From: Synergistaceae bacterium
Lineage (GTDB): Bacteria > Synergistota > Synergistia > Synergistales > Aminobacteriaceae
DNA length: 33,395 nt
Assembly (NCBI GenBank): GCA_031274425.1
Contig: JAISQE010000006.1
Span: 1 to 33,395, forward strand
Reading direction: 5' to 3'
Part shown: piece after piece, positions 15,750 to 24,254 of the stretch
Numbering within the stretch: position 1 is the first letter of the stretch
Layout of the letters: each line of letters starts with the position of its first letter
Notes under the pieces: model-generated
The model's input: the letters and a program-made list of their open reading frames with translations, nothing else
Told to the model about the DNA's origin: nothing
Database searches by the model: none
Position numbers and translations under genes: made by a program

Positions 15750-15890
15750 TGAGTTCGGCGTTATAGTGCTTTAACAAAAGAACGTACTGGTGAAAATGAG
15801 TTAAACCCTTTAAAAAACTGTTTTTAGCTATTCTAACTTTAGGCCTTTTACTTCAATTCACTATACTGCGAGGCAGAAACGCCGAACTCA
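15750..15890. repeat. Interrupted 13-base inverted repeat after metQ
   Basis: TGAGTTCGGCGTT (15750-15762) and its perfect complement AACGCCGAACTCA (15878-15890) lie just beyond the metQ stop. Removing the small TA-flanked element between them restores a tight hairpin with a loop of about 12 bases. It probably was the 3' hairpin of the metNIQ operon; there is no T-run. Confidence 0.55.
15762..15865. mobile_element. About 100-base MITE-like element with TA duplication
   Basis: The segment is bounded by TATAGTG at the left and CACTATA at the right, so the unit TAGTG...CACTA is flanked by TA on both sides, as for IS630/Tc1-type insertions. The terminal inverted similarity extends imperfectly for about 25 bases (TATAGTGCTTTAACAAAAG against TATAGTGAATTGAAGTAAAA). 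It is AT-rich and has no coding capacity. It sits inside the loop of a longer palindrome. Confidence 0.5.
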
Positions 15891-15895
15891 CGACT

Positions 15896-16759
15896 CTATT
15901 CCCACGCGGGAAGGGCAGCGCCTTTGTAGACCTCCCGGATAGCGTCCGCCACGTTCGGCTGATGATAGGCGTTGACGACCTTTTTATAAATTTCGTTGTC
16001 CTTGTCGGCGGTCCTGGCGGCGATGATATTGATGAATGCTTGCTGCGCCGGGTTTTTGAGGTCTATCGTGTCCTTGAAGATCGGGTCGTTCACGGGGTCG
16101 AACCCCGCGTCCGTGGCGTAGCCGCAGTTGATGATGCCGGCGTCCGCGTCATCGAGGGAGCGCGGAATCTGCGCGCCGGTGATCTCGATAAACTCGATAT
16201 TGAAGGGATTGGATTTGACGTCCCTGATCAGGGGCGATGTCCCCGCCGCTTCATCGACTTCGATCAAACCGGCGTTTCTGAGCACTAGCAGGGCTCTTGA
16301 CTGGTTGACGGCGTCGTCGGGGATGATGATCTTCAGGGTCTGTTTCGTCTTCAGCTCGTCCAGAGATTTCACTTTCTTGGAGAACAGGCTCAGCGGAACG
16401 ATCAGAGTGTCTCCGATGGCGGTCAGATCCAGCTTCAGGTCCGAGATGTTCTTTCTCAGATACGCGTAATGCTGGAAGGCGTTCAGGTCAATTTCTCCCG
16501 CGGCTAAAAATTCGTTCGGGTTGGCGGGCGTGAGGTACACGATCTCGATTTTGATGTTTTCCCCGGCCGCGTCCAGATTTTTCTGGACGGCATTCCAGAT
16601 TCTCGGCTCGTCGCTGGTCGTGCCTACCTTGACGATGTTGGGCTGGTTTTCGGCGGCGGATGAAAACGTGGCCGCAAAGCCTCCAAAGAGAAGTCCAATG
16701 ACGAGCGTAACGGCGATGGCGCGGGACAGGCGGCGCGAAGACTGTGTTTTTCGGTTCAT
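15896..16759 (-). CDS. metQ: MetQ/NlpA methionine-binding protein (first copy)
   Basis: A 287-residue periplasmic binding protein starting at the ATG after AAAGGGG. The same frame runs further upstream through metI, but that part is only shadow. The signal peptide (about 1-36) ends FAATFSSAAENQ. There is no lipobox cysteine, unlike enterobacterial MetQ, so it should be a free periplasmic protein. Family landmarks: VKVGTTSDEPRIWNAVQKN, NPNEFLAAGEIDLNAFQHYA, PDDAVNQSRALLVLRNAGLI and IINCGYATDAGFDPVNDPIF. It delivers methionine to MetNI. It is the third gene of the metN-metI-metQ unit, 41 bases after metI, and is followed by the interrupted palindrome. Confidence 0.9.
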   Translation of the reverse strand: MNRKTQSSRRLSRAIAVTLVIGLLFGGFAATFSSAAENQPNIVKVGTTSDEPRIWNAVQKNLDAAGENIKIEIVYLTPANPNEFLAAGEIDLNAFQHYAYLRKNISDLKLDLTAIGDTLIVPLSLFSKKVKSLDELKTKQTLKIIIPDDAVNQSRALLVLRNAGLIEVDEAAGTSPLIRDVKSNPFNIEFIEITGAQIPRSLDDADAGIINCGYATDAGFDPVNDPIFKDTIDLKNPAQQAFINIIAARTADKDNEIYKKVVNAYHQPNVADAIREVYKGAALPAWE

Positions 16760-16800
16760 GACGATACCCCTTTCGATTTTTTCTGAATTACTTTCGATTT

Positions 16801-17481
16801 TCAGTGGGTCATTTTTTTGGCGATCATGTTGCCCAATCCCTGCAGTACGTTGACCATGAGCAGGAGGATCAGCACGGTCACGACAGTGATGTCCAGCATG
16901 TAGCGGGCGTATCCGTACCGTATGGCGAAACTTCCCAGCCCGCCGCCGCCGACGGCTCCGGCCATGGCCGAGAAACCGATCAGGCTGATAAAACTGATCA
17001 CGATCGCCCGGATGATGCCTGGCAAGGCCTCCCGGATAAGAACGTGGACGACAATGTAGGGTTTCGAAACCCCCATGCTCCTGGCCGCTTCGATAACCCC
17101 TTTGTCCACTTCGCAGAGGGCCTGTTCCATAACGCGCGAGATGAACGGTACGATCCCTACCACCATGGGCAGAATCGCTCCCTTCAGGCCGATGGAGGTC
17201 CCGACCACCAGGCGGGTGAAGGGAACCATGAGGGCGATGAGGATCACAAAGGGAATCGAGCGGAACACGTTGATCAGTTTCCCCGCGACGCCGGCGAACC
17301 ATTTGTTCTCGTACAAGCCGTCTTCCGCAGTGACGACGAGGACGACGCCGAGCAGAATTCCAAAAAACATGCTGAGCGCGCCCGAAATCCCGACCATAAG
17401 CAATGTCTCTTTGAGAGATTTCAACAGGTCGCTCTGCATTTCGACGACATTGGGAAAATACGCCGCGATCCGACTCAGCAA
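16801..17481 (-). CDS. metI: MetI methionine ABC importer permease (first copy)
   Basis: A 226-residue permease with five hydrophobic helices. It has an N-terminal helix near LLMVGISGALSMFFGILLG, the RSIPFVILIALMVPFTR segment, the EAA-like loop VIEAARSMGVSKPYIVVHVL typical of MetI, and FSAMAGAVGGGGLGSFAIRYG, the most conserved MetI stretch. Its start overlaps the end of metN by seven bases. It forms the inner-membrane channel with MetN and receives substrate from MetQ. Confidence 0.92.
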   Translation of the reverse strand: MLSRIAAYFPNVVEMQSDLLKSLKETLLMVGISGALSMFFGILLGVVLVVTAEDGLYENKWFAGVAGKLINVFRSIPFVILIALMVPFTRLVVGTSIGLKGAILPMVVGIVPFISRVMEQALCEVDKGVIEAARSMGVSKPYIVVHVLIREALPGIIRAIVISFISLIGFSAMAGAVGGGGLGSFAIRYGYARYMLDITVVTVLILLLMVNVLQGLGNMIAKKMTH

Positions 17482-18620
17482 AGGTCTTCCTCCTCCTGTT
17501 TATCCCGATATTCGTATTCCTTCAATATGTGGACCGCCACGCCCTCCGACCGTAAAAAATCGAGCGCCTTCCCGGCTTGACGGCGGTCGCCGGTCATCGC
17601 GACAAAGAGGCTCCCCAGGGGGGAGAGCTGGATAATCTCGATATTGCCATAAAGGATGCTGACATCAATTCCAAACTCTTTGACAAGGTAGGCGATATAA
17701 GCGTTGTTGGCTTTTTCGCCCTTGAAAAGCAGATGGACGATCCATCCCCATTCGGGCTTGGAAGCCCCGCGTCCGTCGAGGTTCCCCCGGAATAAATGGC
17801 CGATATCGACGTTATCCAGGATGTACTGGATGTTGTCGAGCTTGAACAGTCCGGACAGCATTTTCTTCGCGATATCGGAGGATGGGTTGGCGAAAACGTC
17901 CCATAGAGCGCCTTGTTCCGCGACCTCTCCCGACTCCAGCACCGCCACCTTGTTGCAGATTTTTTTGATCACGTCCATCTCATGGGTGATAAGCACGATG
18001 GTCAGGCCGAATCTCATGTTGAGTTCCTTCAGCAGATTCAAGATGGAGTCCGTCGTCTGAGGGTCCAAGGCGGATGTCGCCTCATCGCTCAAAAGGATTT
18101 TCGGGTCCGTCACCAAAGCCCTGGCGATGGCGACCCTTTGCTTCTGCCCTCCGCTGAGCTGGGAAGGATAGTCACGAGCCTTGTCCGTCAACCCGACAAT
18201 AGCCAGCATATCGCCAACCTTCCGGTCGATTTCCTTCCTGTTTTTTTTCAGATAGCGCAGCGGAAAAGCGACGTTCTCATACACTGTTCTCGACTTCAGG
18301 AGGTTGAACTGCTGGAAAATCATGCCGATTTTCTGGCGGATTCGCAGCAGTTCCTTTTCCCGCAGCGTGGCGATATTGTTTCCCGATACGTACACGCCTC
18401 CGCTGTCCGGCCTCTCCAGCATATTGACGCATCTCACCAGCGTACTTTTACCCGCGCCGCTCAGGCCGATGATTCCAAAAATATCCCCCGCGTTCACGCT
18501 TATGGAGACATTTTTGAGAGCTTCCACCGTATTGGTCTTTGTTTGGAACGTTTTGTACAAGTTTTTCAATTCCAGAACAGGGTTCGATTCACCCGTTGTC
18601 TCTAGACTCCGCAATGACAT
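17475..18620 (-). CDS. metN: MetN methionine ABC importer ATPase (first copy)
   Basis: A 381-residue ATPase. Walker A GLSGAGKST is at 52-60, IFQQFNLLKSRTVYENVAFP at 101-120, the signature LSGGQKQR at 155-162, and LLSDEATSALD at 176-186. The C-terminal 90 residues (about 290-375) form a NIL domain, which in MetN proteins binds methionine and inhibits transport when the cell is replete. The start is the ATG with GAGGAG eight bases upstream. It is the first structural gene after a leader carrying a Met/Cys-rich ORF and a terminator, so it is probably controlled at both transcript and protein level. Confidence 0.93.
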   Translation of the reverse strand: MSLRSLETTGESNPVLELKNLYKTFQTKTNTVEALKNVSISVNAGDIFGIIGLSGAGKSTLVRCVNMLERPDSGGVYVSGNNIATLREKELLRIRQKIGMIFQQFNLLKSRTVYENVAFPLRYLKKNRKEIDRKVGDMLAIVGLTDKARDYPSQLSGGQKQRVAIARALVTDPKILLSDEATSALDPQTTDSILNLLKELNMRFGLTIVLITHEMDVIKKICNKVAVLESGEVAEQGALWDVFANPSSDIAKKMLSGLFKLDNIQYILDNVDIGHLFRGNLDGRGASKPEWGWIVHLLFKGEKANNAYIAYLVKEFGIDVSILYGNIEIIQLSPLGSLFVAMTGDRRQAGKALDFLRSEGVAVHILKEYEYRDKQEEEDLC

Positions 18621-18705
18621 CCATATCTCTCCTCAATCTGCTCAGCCTGTAAACAACGGATACCTTCAGAAACTGCGCGCGGGCTGTCGGAATAAAAATC
18701 GAAAT

Positions 18706-18735
18706 AAAAAATGGAAGCTCCACCGGAAGCTTCCA
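18706..18735 (-). terminator. Attenuator terminator in the metNIQ leader
   Basis: On the minus strand a TGGAAGCT/AGCTTCCA stem (18728-18735 with 18712-18719), eight-base loop, then six T residues (18706-18711). It lies about 85 bases before metN, not behind a gene. Stem and flanks are nearly identical to the terminators at 25803 and 27154. Confidence 0.8.
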
Positions 18736-18778
18736 AGATCACCTGCTTATTTTGATGCAATTCGCGTGAAAAACACCG

Positions 18779-18919
18779 TCAAAACGAAGGCAAATTCAGC
18801 GTACAACATCGAAAAGCGCAGGCGTCCCGGAAGCGCGTCATCGACATTCGCATACTGTTACAGACCCTTTCGAACAATCTTATCTTCAACAATTTTATCT
18901 TCCACAATAACAATCTCAT
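18779..18919 (-). CDS. Candidate Met/Cys leader peptide of metNIQ
   Basis: A 46-residue frame with a strong GGGTGAGG ribosome site close before its ATG. The first half is L/I/K-rich. The second half concentrates sulfur residues, CNSMRMSMTRFRDACAF followed by RCC (C20, M23, M25, M27, C34, C38, C39). In the same frame and without gaps, this half aligns with the leader ORF at 25901 (CIGTRMRMMCFQDVCAM). The segment GCTTCCGGG within it can pair with CTTGGAAGC of the downstream terminator. Function as an attenuator ORF is inferred; the conserved bases run past the stop of the paralogue, so an RNA aptamer is the alternative. Confidence 0.55.
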   Translation of the reverse strand: MRLLLWKIKLLKIRLFERVCNSMRMSMTRFRDACAFRCCTLNLPSF

Positions 18920-18993
18920 CTTCCTCACCCCCCTTCTTTAACATATTACAAATATATATTGCATAGCTATTTCATAAGAATTAGCATACCGTA

Positions 18994-19022
18994 ATGATAC
19001 CCCATGATTTCACGCGTGTCAA
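18994..19022 (-). promoter_or_regulatory. Promoter of the metNIQ unit
   Basis: TTGACA (19017-19022), 17-base spacer, TATCAT (18994-18999) on the minus strand, starting only three bases beyond the stop of the upstream oxidase gene. The initial transcript is AT-rich and resembles the start of the luxS-unit leader (CTTATGAAATAGCTATG against CTTATAAAGTAACTATG). No terminator lies between the oxidase gene and this promoter, so readthrough from the upstream unit is possible. The gap 18621-19025 is filled by this promoter, the leader ORF and the attenuator. Confidence 0.75.
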
Positions 19023-19025
19023 CTT

Positions 19026-20468
19026 CTATGGCGATTCGGCCGAGAATATCGTCCCCGGATTCAGAATCCCATTCGGGTCCCAGCTTTTTTTGACGGCACG
19101 GAGCAGGCTCATCTCTCCGGGGTCCGTGACGCGGGCGAAATCCCGGACGCGCTTGCTGCCCACCCCGTGCTCTCCGGTGAGCTTTCCGCCCAAGAGTCGC
19201 ATCTCGCGGTAAATTTCCTCTTTGAGCAGCTCGAGCGTTTCCCCCCACTCCTCCGATGAAAGCTCCGGCATCCGATGAATAGTGGTGTGCAAGTTCCCGT
19301 CGGCGGCGTGCCCGCAGTTCGTGAGCATAACCCCACGATGGCGCGATTCTATTTCGCCCAGTTTTTCGATAAAGGTGGGCATGGAGGCGTAAGGAACCAC
19401 GATATCCTCCCCGACGACCTCCACCGAGCCGTACAGGTGGTCTGCCTCGGCTAGGGCTTTGCGCACGTTCCAGATGTCCTCTTCCTGCCGCTGATCTCCG
19501 GCGATGAAGGCCGGGGCGGCGGTCAGGTCCCCTACCCGTCCCGCCGCCTCCGTCAGGCAGCGCAGGGCGGTCTCTAGAGAGTCTTCTTCGTATGACGCCA
19601 GCACGGCACAGCTTATCTCGCGCGGACCGAAGAGATCCAAGTCGAACACGTTCCCCGCGTAGCGATTACAGGCGGAGAAGGCACGGCGGTCCATGAGTTC
19701 GAGACTGGCGGGAGGCTGCCCGGACGCCAGAATTCGTAGTATCGCCTCCGCGGCCCTGCCGTTTTCGCCGAAGAAGAATAGGGCGCTCCTCGTGACCGCC
19801 GGACGCCGTTCCAGCGAGAGAACGGCCTTCGTGACGATCGCGAGAGTTCCCTCGGAACCGACGACCAGCCTTTTCAAGTCGTAACCCGCCACGTCCTTGC
19901 GGTTTTTGCCGCCTAGGACGGCCCGCTTTCCCTCCGCCGTCACGATTTCGAGTCCCAGAACGTGGTCACCGGTGACGCCGTACTTGACGGCCTTGCCCCC
20001 TCCGGCGTTGGTCGCGATGTTGCCGCCGATCATGCAGTCCTGAATGCTCATGGGGAACCCGGCATAAAAAAACGGCTCGCTCCGCAGGTACTCGTCGATG
20101 TTATTGGTCAGCACTCCCGCCTCGACCGTGAGGGCGCGATTGGCCGCGTCGTACTCCAGGATGGCGTTCATCCGTTCGAGGGAGAGGACTATCCCGCCGC
20201 AGACGGGGGCGCATCCGCCGGAAAGCCCGCTTCCCGCGCCTCTCGGCACGAGGGGAATTCGTTCGCGGTTGGCGAGCGCCGCGACGGAGGCGATCTCCTC
20301 CGCTACCGCGGGCAGAACCACCGCGTCGGCAACGCACTCCCGGCTCATGGGCGTTCGATCCCGAGCGTATTGACGCCTCGAATCCTCGTCGGCGAGCACA
20401 TAGCGCCCTCCAAGAATTTTGCGGAGCGCCCGCAGAATCCCGCCGTCTACTTTCCCAAATTCCGTCAT
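19026..20468 (-). CDS. FAD-linked 2-hydroxyacid oxidase/dehydrogenase (GlcD family)
   Basis: A 480-residue flavoprotein. The start chosen is the ATG overlapping the aminotransferase stop (ATGA); the frame extends upstream only as shadow. The PCMH-type FAD domain is shown by IPLVPRGAGSGLSGGCAPV (about 75-93) and by CMIGGNIATNAGGGKAVKYG and GLEIVTAEGKRAVLGGKNRK. The C-terminal domain has NCGHAADGNLHTTIHR and GGKLTGEHGVGSKR, which hold the metal/substrate histidines of glycolate, D-lactate and 2-hydroxyglutarate oxidases. In this operon, next to an aminotransferase and methionine importer, it may interconvert the 2-oxoacid and 2-hydroxyacid of methionine (4-methylthio-2-oxobutyrate), but that is inference. 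Confidence 0.85.
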   Translation of the reverse strand: MTEFGKVDGGILRALRKILGGRYVLADEDSRRQYARDRTPMSRECVADAVVLPAVAEEIASVAALANRERIPLVPRGAGSGLSGGCAPVCGGIVLSLERMNAILEYDAANRALTVEAGVLTNNIDEYLRSEPFFYAGFPMSIQDCMIGGNIATNAGGGKAVKYGVTGDHVLGLEIVTAEGKRAVLGGKNRKDVAGYDLKRLVVGSEGTLAIVTKAVLSLERRPAVTRSALFFFGENGRAAEAILRILASGQPPASLELMDRRAFSACNRYAGNVFDLDLFGPREISCAVLASYEEDSLETALRCLTEAAGRVGDLTAAPAFIAGDQRQEEDIWNVRKALAEADHLYGSVEVVGEDIVVPYASMPTFIEKLGEIESRHRGVMLTNCGHAADGNLHTTIHRMPELSSEEWGETLELLKEEIYREMRLLGGKLTGEHGVGSKRVRDFARVTDPGEMSLLRAVKKSWDPNGILNPGTIFSAESP

Positions 20469-21613
20469 CGCGGTTTGAGCCGTTCGAGGCGATTCAGCGC
20501 CTCGGTCAGGGCTTCTTCTTTTTTGGCGAAGTGAAAACGCACGGCGTCGGTGCGATCTTCCCTCCGGAAGCAGTAGCCGGGCACGGCCAGCACGCCGTAT
20601 TCTCGGGCGAGCGTCTGACAAAAAGCCAGATCGCCCTCTGGCCGAAAACGCGAAATATCCGCCAGAACGTAATAGGCTCCTTGCGGCACGTTGATCTCCC
20701 AGCCCAGGGATTTCAACCCGTTCGTGAAAAGATCCCTGCGGCGCTGGTACTGCCTTGTCAGATCGTCATAATAGCGCCGATCCTGCAACAGCCCCGCGAT
20801 CGCCGCGTATTGCAGGGGCGCGGGGGCGCAGATCGCGAGAAAATCGTGTACCTTCTTCGCTCGCTGAATGACGACGGAGGGCGCCGTAACGTAACCGAGC
20901 CGCCACCCGGTGACGGCGTAGGTCTTCGAGAGCGAGCCGCAGGCGATGGTTCGCTCCCACATTCCGGGAAGAGTCTGAAAGTATACGTATTCGAGCCCGT
21001 CGTACACGATATGCTCGTATACCTCATCGGTAACGACGTAAACGTCGTATTTTTCGGCCAAGGCCGCGATTTGCGCGAGTTCGTTCTGGCTGAACACTTT
21101 ACCGGTCGGGTTGGAGGGATTGCAGAGGATCATCGCTTTAGGGCGTTTGCGCATGGCGTCCTCCAGACGATCGAAGTCTATCGAAAAATCCCGTCCATTT
21201 AGCTCCACGTAGTCCACCGAGGCGTCCAGCAGCTTGGCTTGGCTGATGTAGTTCTCGTAATAGGGCGAAAACACCACAACGGCGTCGCCCGGCTCTAAAA
21301 GAGTCATAAGAACGGCCATCATGGCCTCGGTGGATCCGTTCGTGACCAAAAGCTCGGTGTTCGGGTCGATGGGGCGCCCCAGCGATCGTTCCTGTTTTTT
21401 CGCGAGCGCGTTCCGAAAATCGACGGAGCCCGGCGTCAACTCGTATTGGTGTGGGACTCCTGGGCCGTGAAGGCGCTCGATCAGGGCGCTGGGAGGATCG
21501 AAATCCGGGTAGCCCTGTCCCAGGTTGATCGCCCCCGCGTAATTTTCGTTGAGGGTCATGGAGCGAATTCCCGACTCACGGAAAACGTCCGTCCGCTTGC
21601 TCAAAGGCCGCAT
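20465..21613 (-). CDS. Class I/II PLP aminotransferase (possibly methionine aminotransferase)
   Basis: A 382-residue fold-type I aminotransferase. INLGQGYPDFDPP (29-41), TNGSTEAMMA (91-100), NPSNPTGK (165-172), DEVYEHIVYDG (196-206), the PLP lysine in SLSKTYAVTGWRLGY (K230), and the arginine near AVRFHFAKKEE. The LGQGYPDF opening and general pattern resemble the kynurenine/glutamine transaminase K and methionine aminotransferase group (YbdL-like) more than strict aspartate aminotransferases. It lies 10 bases after metI and overlaps the FAD oxidase gene, which supports methionine or another imported amino acid as donor. Exact specificity cannot be read. Confidence 0.85.
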   Translation of the reverse strand: MRPLSKRTDVFRESGIRSMTLNENYAGAINLGQGYPDFDPPSALIERLHGPGVPHQYELTPGSVDFRNALAKKQERSLGRPIDPNTELLVTNGSTEAMMAVLMTLLEPGDAVVVFSPYYENYISQAKLLDASVDYVELNGRDFSIDFDRLEDAMRKRPKAMILCNPSNPTGKVFSQNELAQIAALAEKYDVYVVTDEVYEHIVYDGLEYVYFQTLPGMWERTIACGSLSKTYAVTGWRLGYVTAPSVVIQRAKKVHDFLAICAPAPLQYAAIAGLLQDRRYYDDLTRQYQRRRDLFTNGLKSLGWEINVPQGAYYVLADISRFRPEGDLAFCQTLAREYGVLAVPGYCFRREDRTDAVRFHFAKKEEALTEALNRLERLKPR

Positions 21614-21623
21614 GACGGTGTCC

Positions 21624-22283
21624 TTACGACTTGTCCGCTCGCCGGGCGGCTAGGTCGCCTATAAACTGAATGACCTGCACGATGATGGCCAGAACGGCGA
21701 TGCAGACGAGCAGTATCCGGGTCTGGAAGCGCTCGTACCCATAGCTGATGGCGAAATGCCCCACTCCTCCCCCGCCCACGGTTCCCGCCATGGCGCTTGA
21801 GCCGAGCAGGGCGATGGTTGCGACGGTGACGGCGCTGATCAGAGTGGAACCCGCCTCCGGCAACAAGATTGTGAAAAAGATCTGCGCATTGTTCGCTCCG
21901 GCGGAGAGCGCGTATTCGACGACGCCCTTGTTGACGCCGCGGAAAGCCGACTCGGAGAGCCGGGAGAAAAACGCCGTCGAACTGATGACCAGAGGCAGGA
22001 TGATTGCCTTGGGGCCGACCATGGTGCCCGCGACCACTTTCGACAAGGGGAGAACCGCCACCAGCAGGATGATGAACGGCATGGACCGCACCATGTTGAC
22101 GGTGAAACCGATGATTGAGTTCGCGTATCGGTTGGGCATGAGGTAACGGTTGCTGGTAGCGTAGAGGCAATAGCCGAGCAGCGTGCCCAGGACGATGGAA
22201 ATGACGAGCGACAGAGAAACCATATAGGCCGTCTCCAGAAGCGCGCCGCGCAGCGCGTTGACAAAAGAAAATCGATTGCTCAT
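21624..22283 (-). CDS. metI: MetI methionine-type ABC importer permease (second copy)
   Basis: A 219-residue permease starting at the ATG preceded by GGAG; a TTG one codon earlier is less likely. Five hydrophobic helices, MVRSMPFIILLVAVLPLSK, the loop VVEYALSAGANNAQIFFTIL and the conserved LGSSAMAGTVGGGGVGHFAISYG are all MetI landmarks. It is clearly diverged from the copy at 16801. In this unit the order is metQ-metN-metI, unlike the first unit (metN-metI-metQ), so the two are not a recent duplication. Confidence 0.9.
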   Translation of the reverse strand: MSNRFSFVNALRGALLETAYMVSLSLVISIVLGTLLGYCLYATSNRYLMPNRYANSIIGFTVNMVRSMPFIILLVAVLPLSKVVAGTMVGPKAIILPLVISSTAFFSRLSESAFRGVNKGVVEYALSAGANNAQIFFTILLPEAGSTLISAVTVATIALLGSSAMAGTVGGGGVGHFAISYGYERFQTRILLVCIAVLAIIVQVIQFIGDLAARRADKS

Positions 22284-22307
22284 CAAGATATCTCCAATCT
22301 GGCAAAT

Positions 22308-23348
22308 CTATGAGGCTTCGTAAAGCGTTTCAATGGAGCGCACCTGACCAGCGAGGCAAGCCAGCGTTTTTTCGGTTTCCGTCCGCTCGCCGCAAACGGA
22401 AACGTACATTCTGCCGTAGGGTTTCCCCTGGATGTACTCGATCTTCCCGTGGATCACATCGATTTCGGTGTCGAAACGTTTGGACGCTCTCGAGATCACC
22501 GGTTCGTTGGCGCCCTCCCCGATGTAATCAAGCCGCACGATTTTCCAATAGCGTCCCTGTTCCGTGTTGACTCGGCGGATTTTCTCCAGAATTTCCTCAG
22601 GGATGCTGAAATCGTACCGAGTGTCCAGCAGTTTTTTGGTGTACTCCTCCCGCGGGCTGGTGAACACATCGTAGATGCTGCCGGTCTCCACCAACCGCCC
22701 CTCGCTCATGACCGCCACTTTATCGCAGATGGCGCTCACCACGTCCAGCTCGTGCGTGATGATGACGATCGTGATGCCGAGTTCCTGCGACAATTGCCTG
22801 AGAAGCTGCAAAATGACGCGGGTGGTCTCCGAGTCCAGGGCGGAGGTGGGCTCGTCGCAGAGCAGGATTTTCGTGTGATTGGCGAGAGCGCGGGCGATGC
22901 CCACGCGCTGCTTTTGCCCGCCGGACAGCTTTGCCGGGTAAGCATGTTTTTTGTCTTCCAAATCCACGAGCTTCAGGAGTTCATCGACGCGCGTTTCAAT
23001 GAACGCCCTGCCTTTTTCAGCTATTTTCAAAGGGTAAGCGATGTTCTGGGCGACGGTTCTGCTCGCGATCAGGTTGAAATGCTGAAAAATCATGCCGATG
23101 CGCTCCCGGTGTTCCCGAAGCTGCCGCGAGGAGAGGCGGTTGACGATGTTCCCGTCAACCGCCACCTCGCCGGACGCGAGCTTCTCCAAGCCGTTGATCG
23201 TACGCAGCAGAGTGCTTTTTCCCGCTCCGGAGGCCCCGATAACGCCGAACACGCTCTCTTTCTCGATGGTGAAAGAGACGTTCCGAACCGCGTGGACGAC
23301 GCCCTTGTCCGTCTCGAACTTCACATCCACGTTCCGAAATGAAATCAT
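22308..23348 (-). CDS. metN: MetN methionine-type ABC importer ATPase (second copy)
   Basis: A 346-residue ATPase. The start is the ATG that overlaps the metQ stop by one base (TGATG) and begins MISFRNVDVKF; the frame upstream of it is shadow. Walker A GASGAGKST is at 38-46, IFQHFNLIASRTVAQNIAYP at about 88-107, the signature LSGGQKQR at 141-148, and LLCDEPTSALD at 162-172. The C-terminal NIL domain (about 265-340) is present but differs in sequence from that of the first copy. It powers uptake of methionine or a related compound with the neighbouring MetI and MetQ. Confidence 0.92.
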   Translation of the reverse strand: MISFRNVDVKFETDKGVVHAVRNVSFTIEKESVFGVIGASGAGKSTLLRTINGLEKLASGEVAVDGNIVNRLSSRQLREHRERIGMIFQHFNLIASRTVAQNIAYPLKIAEKGRAFIETRVDELLKLVDLEDKKHAYPAKLSGGQKQRVGIARALANHTKILLCDEPTSALDSETTRVILQLLRQLSQELGITIVIITHELDVVSAICDKVAVMSEGRLVETGSIYDVFTSPREEYTKKLLDTRYDFSIPEEILEKIRRVNTEQGRYWKIVRLDYIGEGANEPVISRASKRFDTEIDVIHGKIEYIQGKPYGRMYVSVCGERTETEKTLACLAGQVRSIETLYEAS

Positions 23349-24220
23349 CAGGGCTTCGGAATCTCCAGGCCTTGATCCGTGTAAAATTTGTCGGGAATGG
23401 ACTTGAGGGGCCACTGGAAGGCAGCGTATTTCGGCGTGCCCAGGATGGCCTTGAATTCATCCGACAGCGCCGCCTCCTGAATATCCTTCACATATTGTTC
23501 TTTCGCCTTGGGACCGTAAACCACCAGGCAGTTCTTGTACTCTTCTTTCAATTGTTCGGCGTAGATCGCCGTAGAGAGGTCCACGCCGGACGCGAACGCG
23601 ATGTTTCCGTAAATGAACGAGAGTTGAACGGAGTCGAGCGCCTTGGGCGTCAAATAACGGTCGACCTCCACGAACTTCAGATTGTGGGGGTTCTTCACGA
23701 TATCGGCGACCGTGACGAGGTCCGGGTCGGCGTTCTTGTCCAGCTCGATGAGCTTCGCTCTCTCCGCGACATCGAGCACGCGCGGCTGGTTGGAGGCTTC
23801 GCTGGGGATGGCGAACTGGTCGCCGTCCTTGACCTCGTCGAGCGACTTGTAGACGTGGGAGTAGATGCCGCCGCCCGCCGTCGGCACCACATAGATAGGA
23901 GTAAACACCTCTTGCAGGTTTTTCTCCAAGAAGTTTTCATAGAACAGGTGACCGATGATGGCGATGTCGATCTCCCCGGCTATGAGCGCCTGATGGGCCG
24001 CAGTGCCGTCGGAGAACTCAATGACCTCGACGGAATAGCCGTATTTCTTTTCGAGATAGGGGGCGATGGCCTCGTCGAACATATCGCCGTAAGGGCCGGG
24101 GGATGCCGCCAGTTTCAGTGACGTTTTTTCCCGCTTGGCGTCGGCCGCCTCCGAAAACCCGGCTAGCGTGGACGAAAGAACGAACGCGAGAACCATCAGT
24201 GCGATGTACAGCTTTTTCAT
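23348..24220 (-). CDS. metQ: MetQ/NlpA-family binding protein (second copy)
   Basis: A 290-residue periplasmic binding protein with signal peptide MKKLYIALMVLAFVLSSTLA up to about residue 25 (GFSEAADA) and again no lipobox cysteine. Family landmarks: LKLAASPGPYGDMFDEAIAP, VIEFSDGTAAHQALIAGEID, AIPSEASNQPRVLDVAERAK and VQLSFIYGNIAFASGVD. It is diverged from the first MetQ: DGTAAHQAL replaces the usual NxALxxGxxD context, so the ligand may differ (for example an oxidised or modified methionine). GGGAGGAA lies eight bases before the ATG. It lies 34 bases after luxS. Confidence 0.85.
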   Translation of the reverse strand: MKKLYIALMVLAFVLSSTLAGFSEAADAKREKTSLKLAASPGPYGDMFDEAIAPYLEKKYGYSVEVIEFSDGTAAHQALIAGEIDIAIIGHLFYENFLEKNLQEVFTPIYVVPTAGGGIYSHVYKSLDEVKDGDQFAIPSEASNQPRVLDVAERAKLIELDKNADPDLVTVADIVKNPHNLKFVEVDRYLTPKALDSVQLSFIYGNIAFASGVDLSTAIYAEQLKEEYKNCLVVYGPKAKEQYVKDIQEAALSDEFKAILGTPKYAAFQWPLKSIPDKFYTDQGLEIPKP

Positions 24221-24254
24221 AATAAAATTCCTCCCTGTCGTAAGTTAAATCAAT

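Noticed and set aside
16804-17580. A 258-codon plus-strand frame rich in H, D and Q
   Set aside because: Antisense shadow of metI and metN; composition unlike a real protein.
18706-18919. A known SAM riboswitch, S-box or T-box in the metN leader
   Set aside because: None of the conserved cores I know (S-box K-turn and stems, SAM-II, SMK box, T-box TGGNACCGCG) can be found in the leader; the terminator is real but the sensor part looks different.
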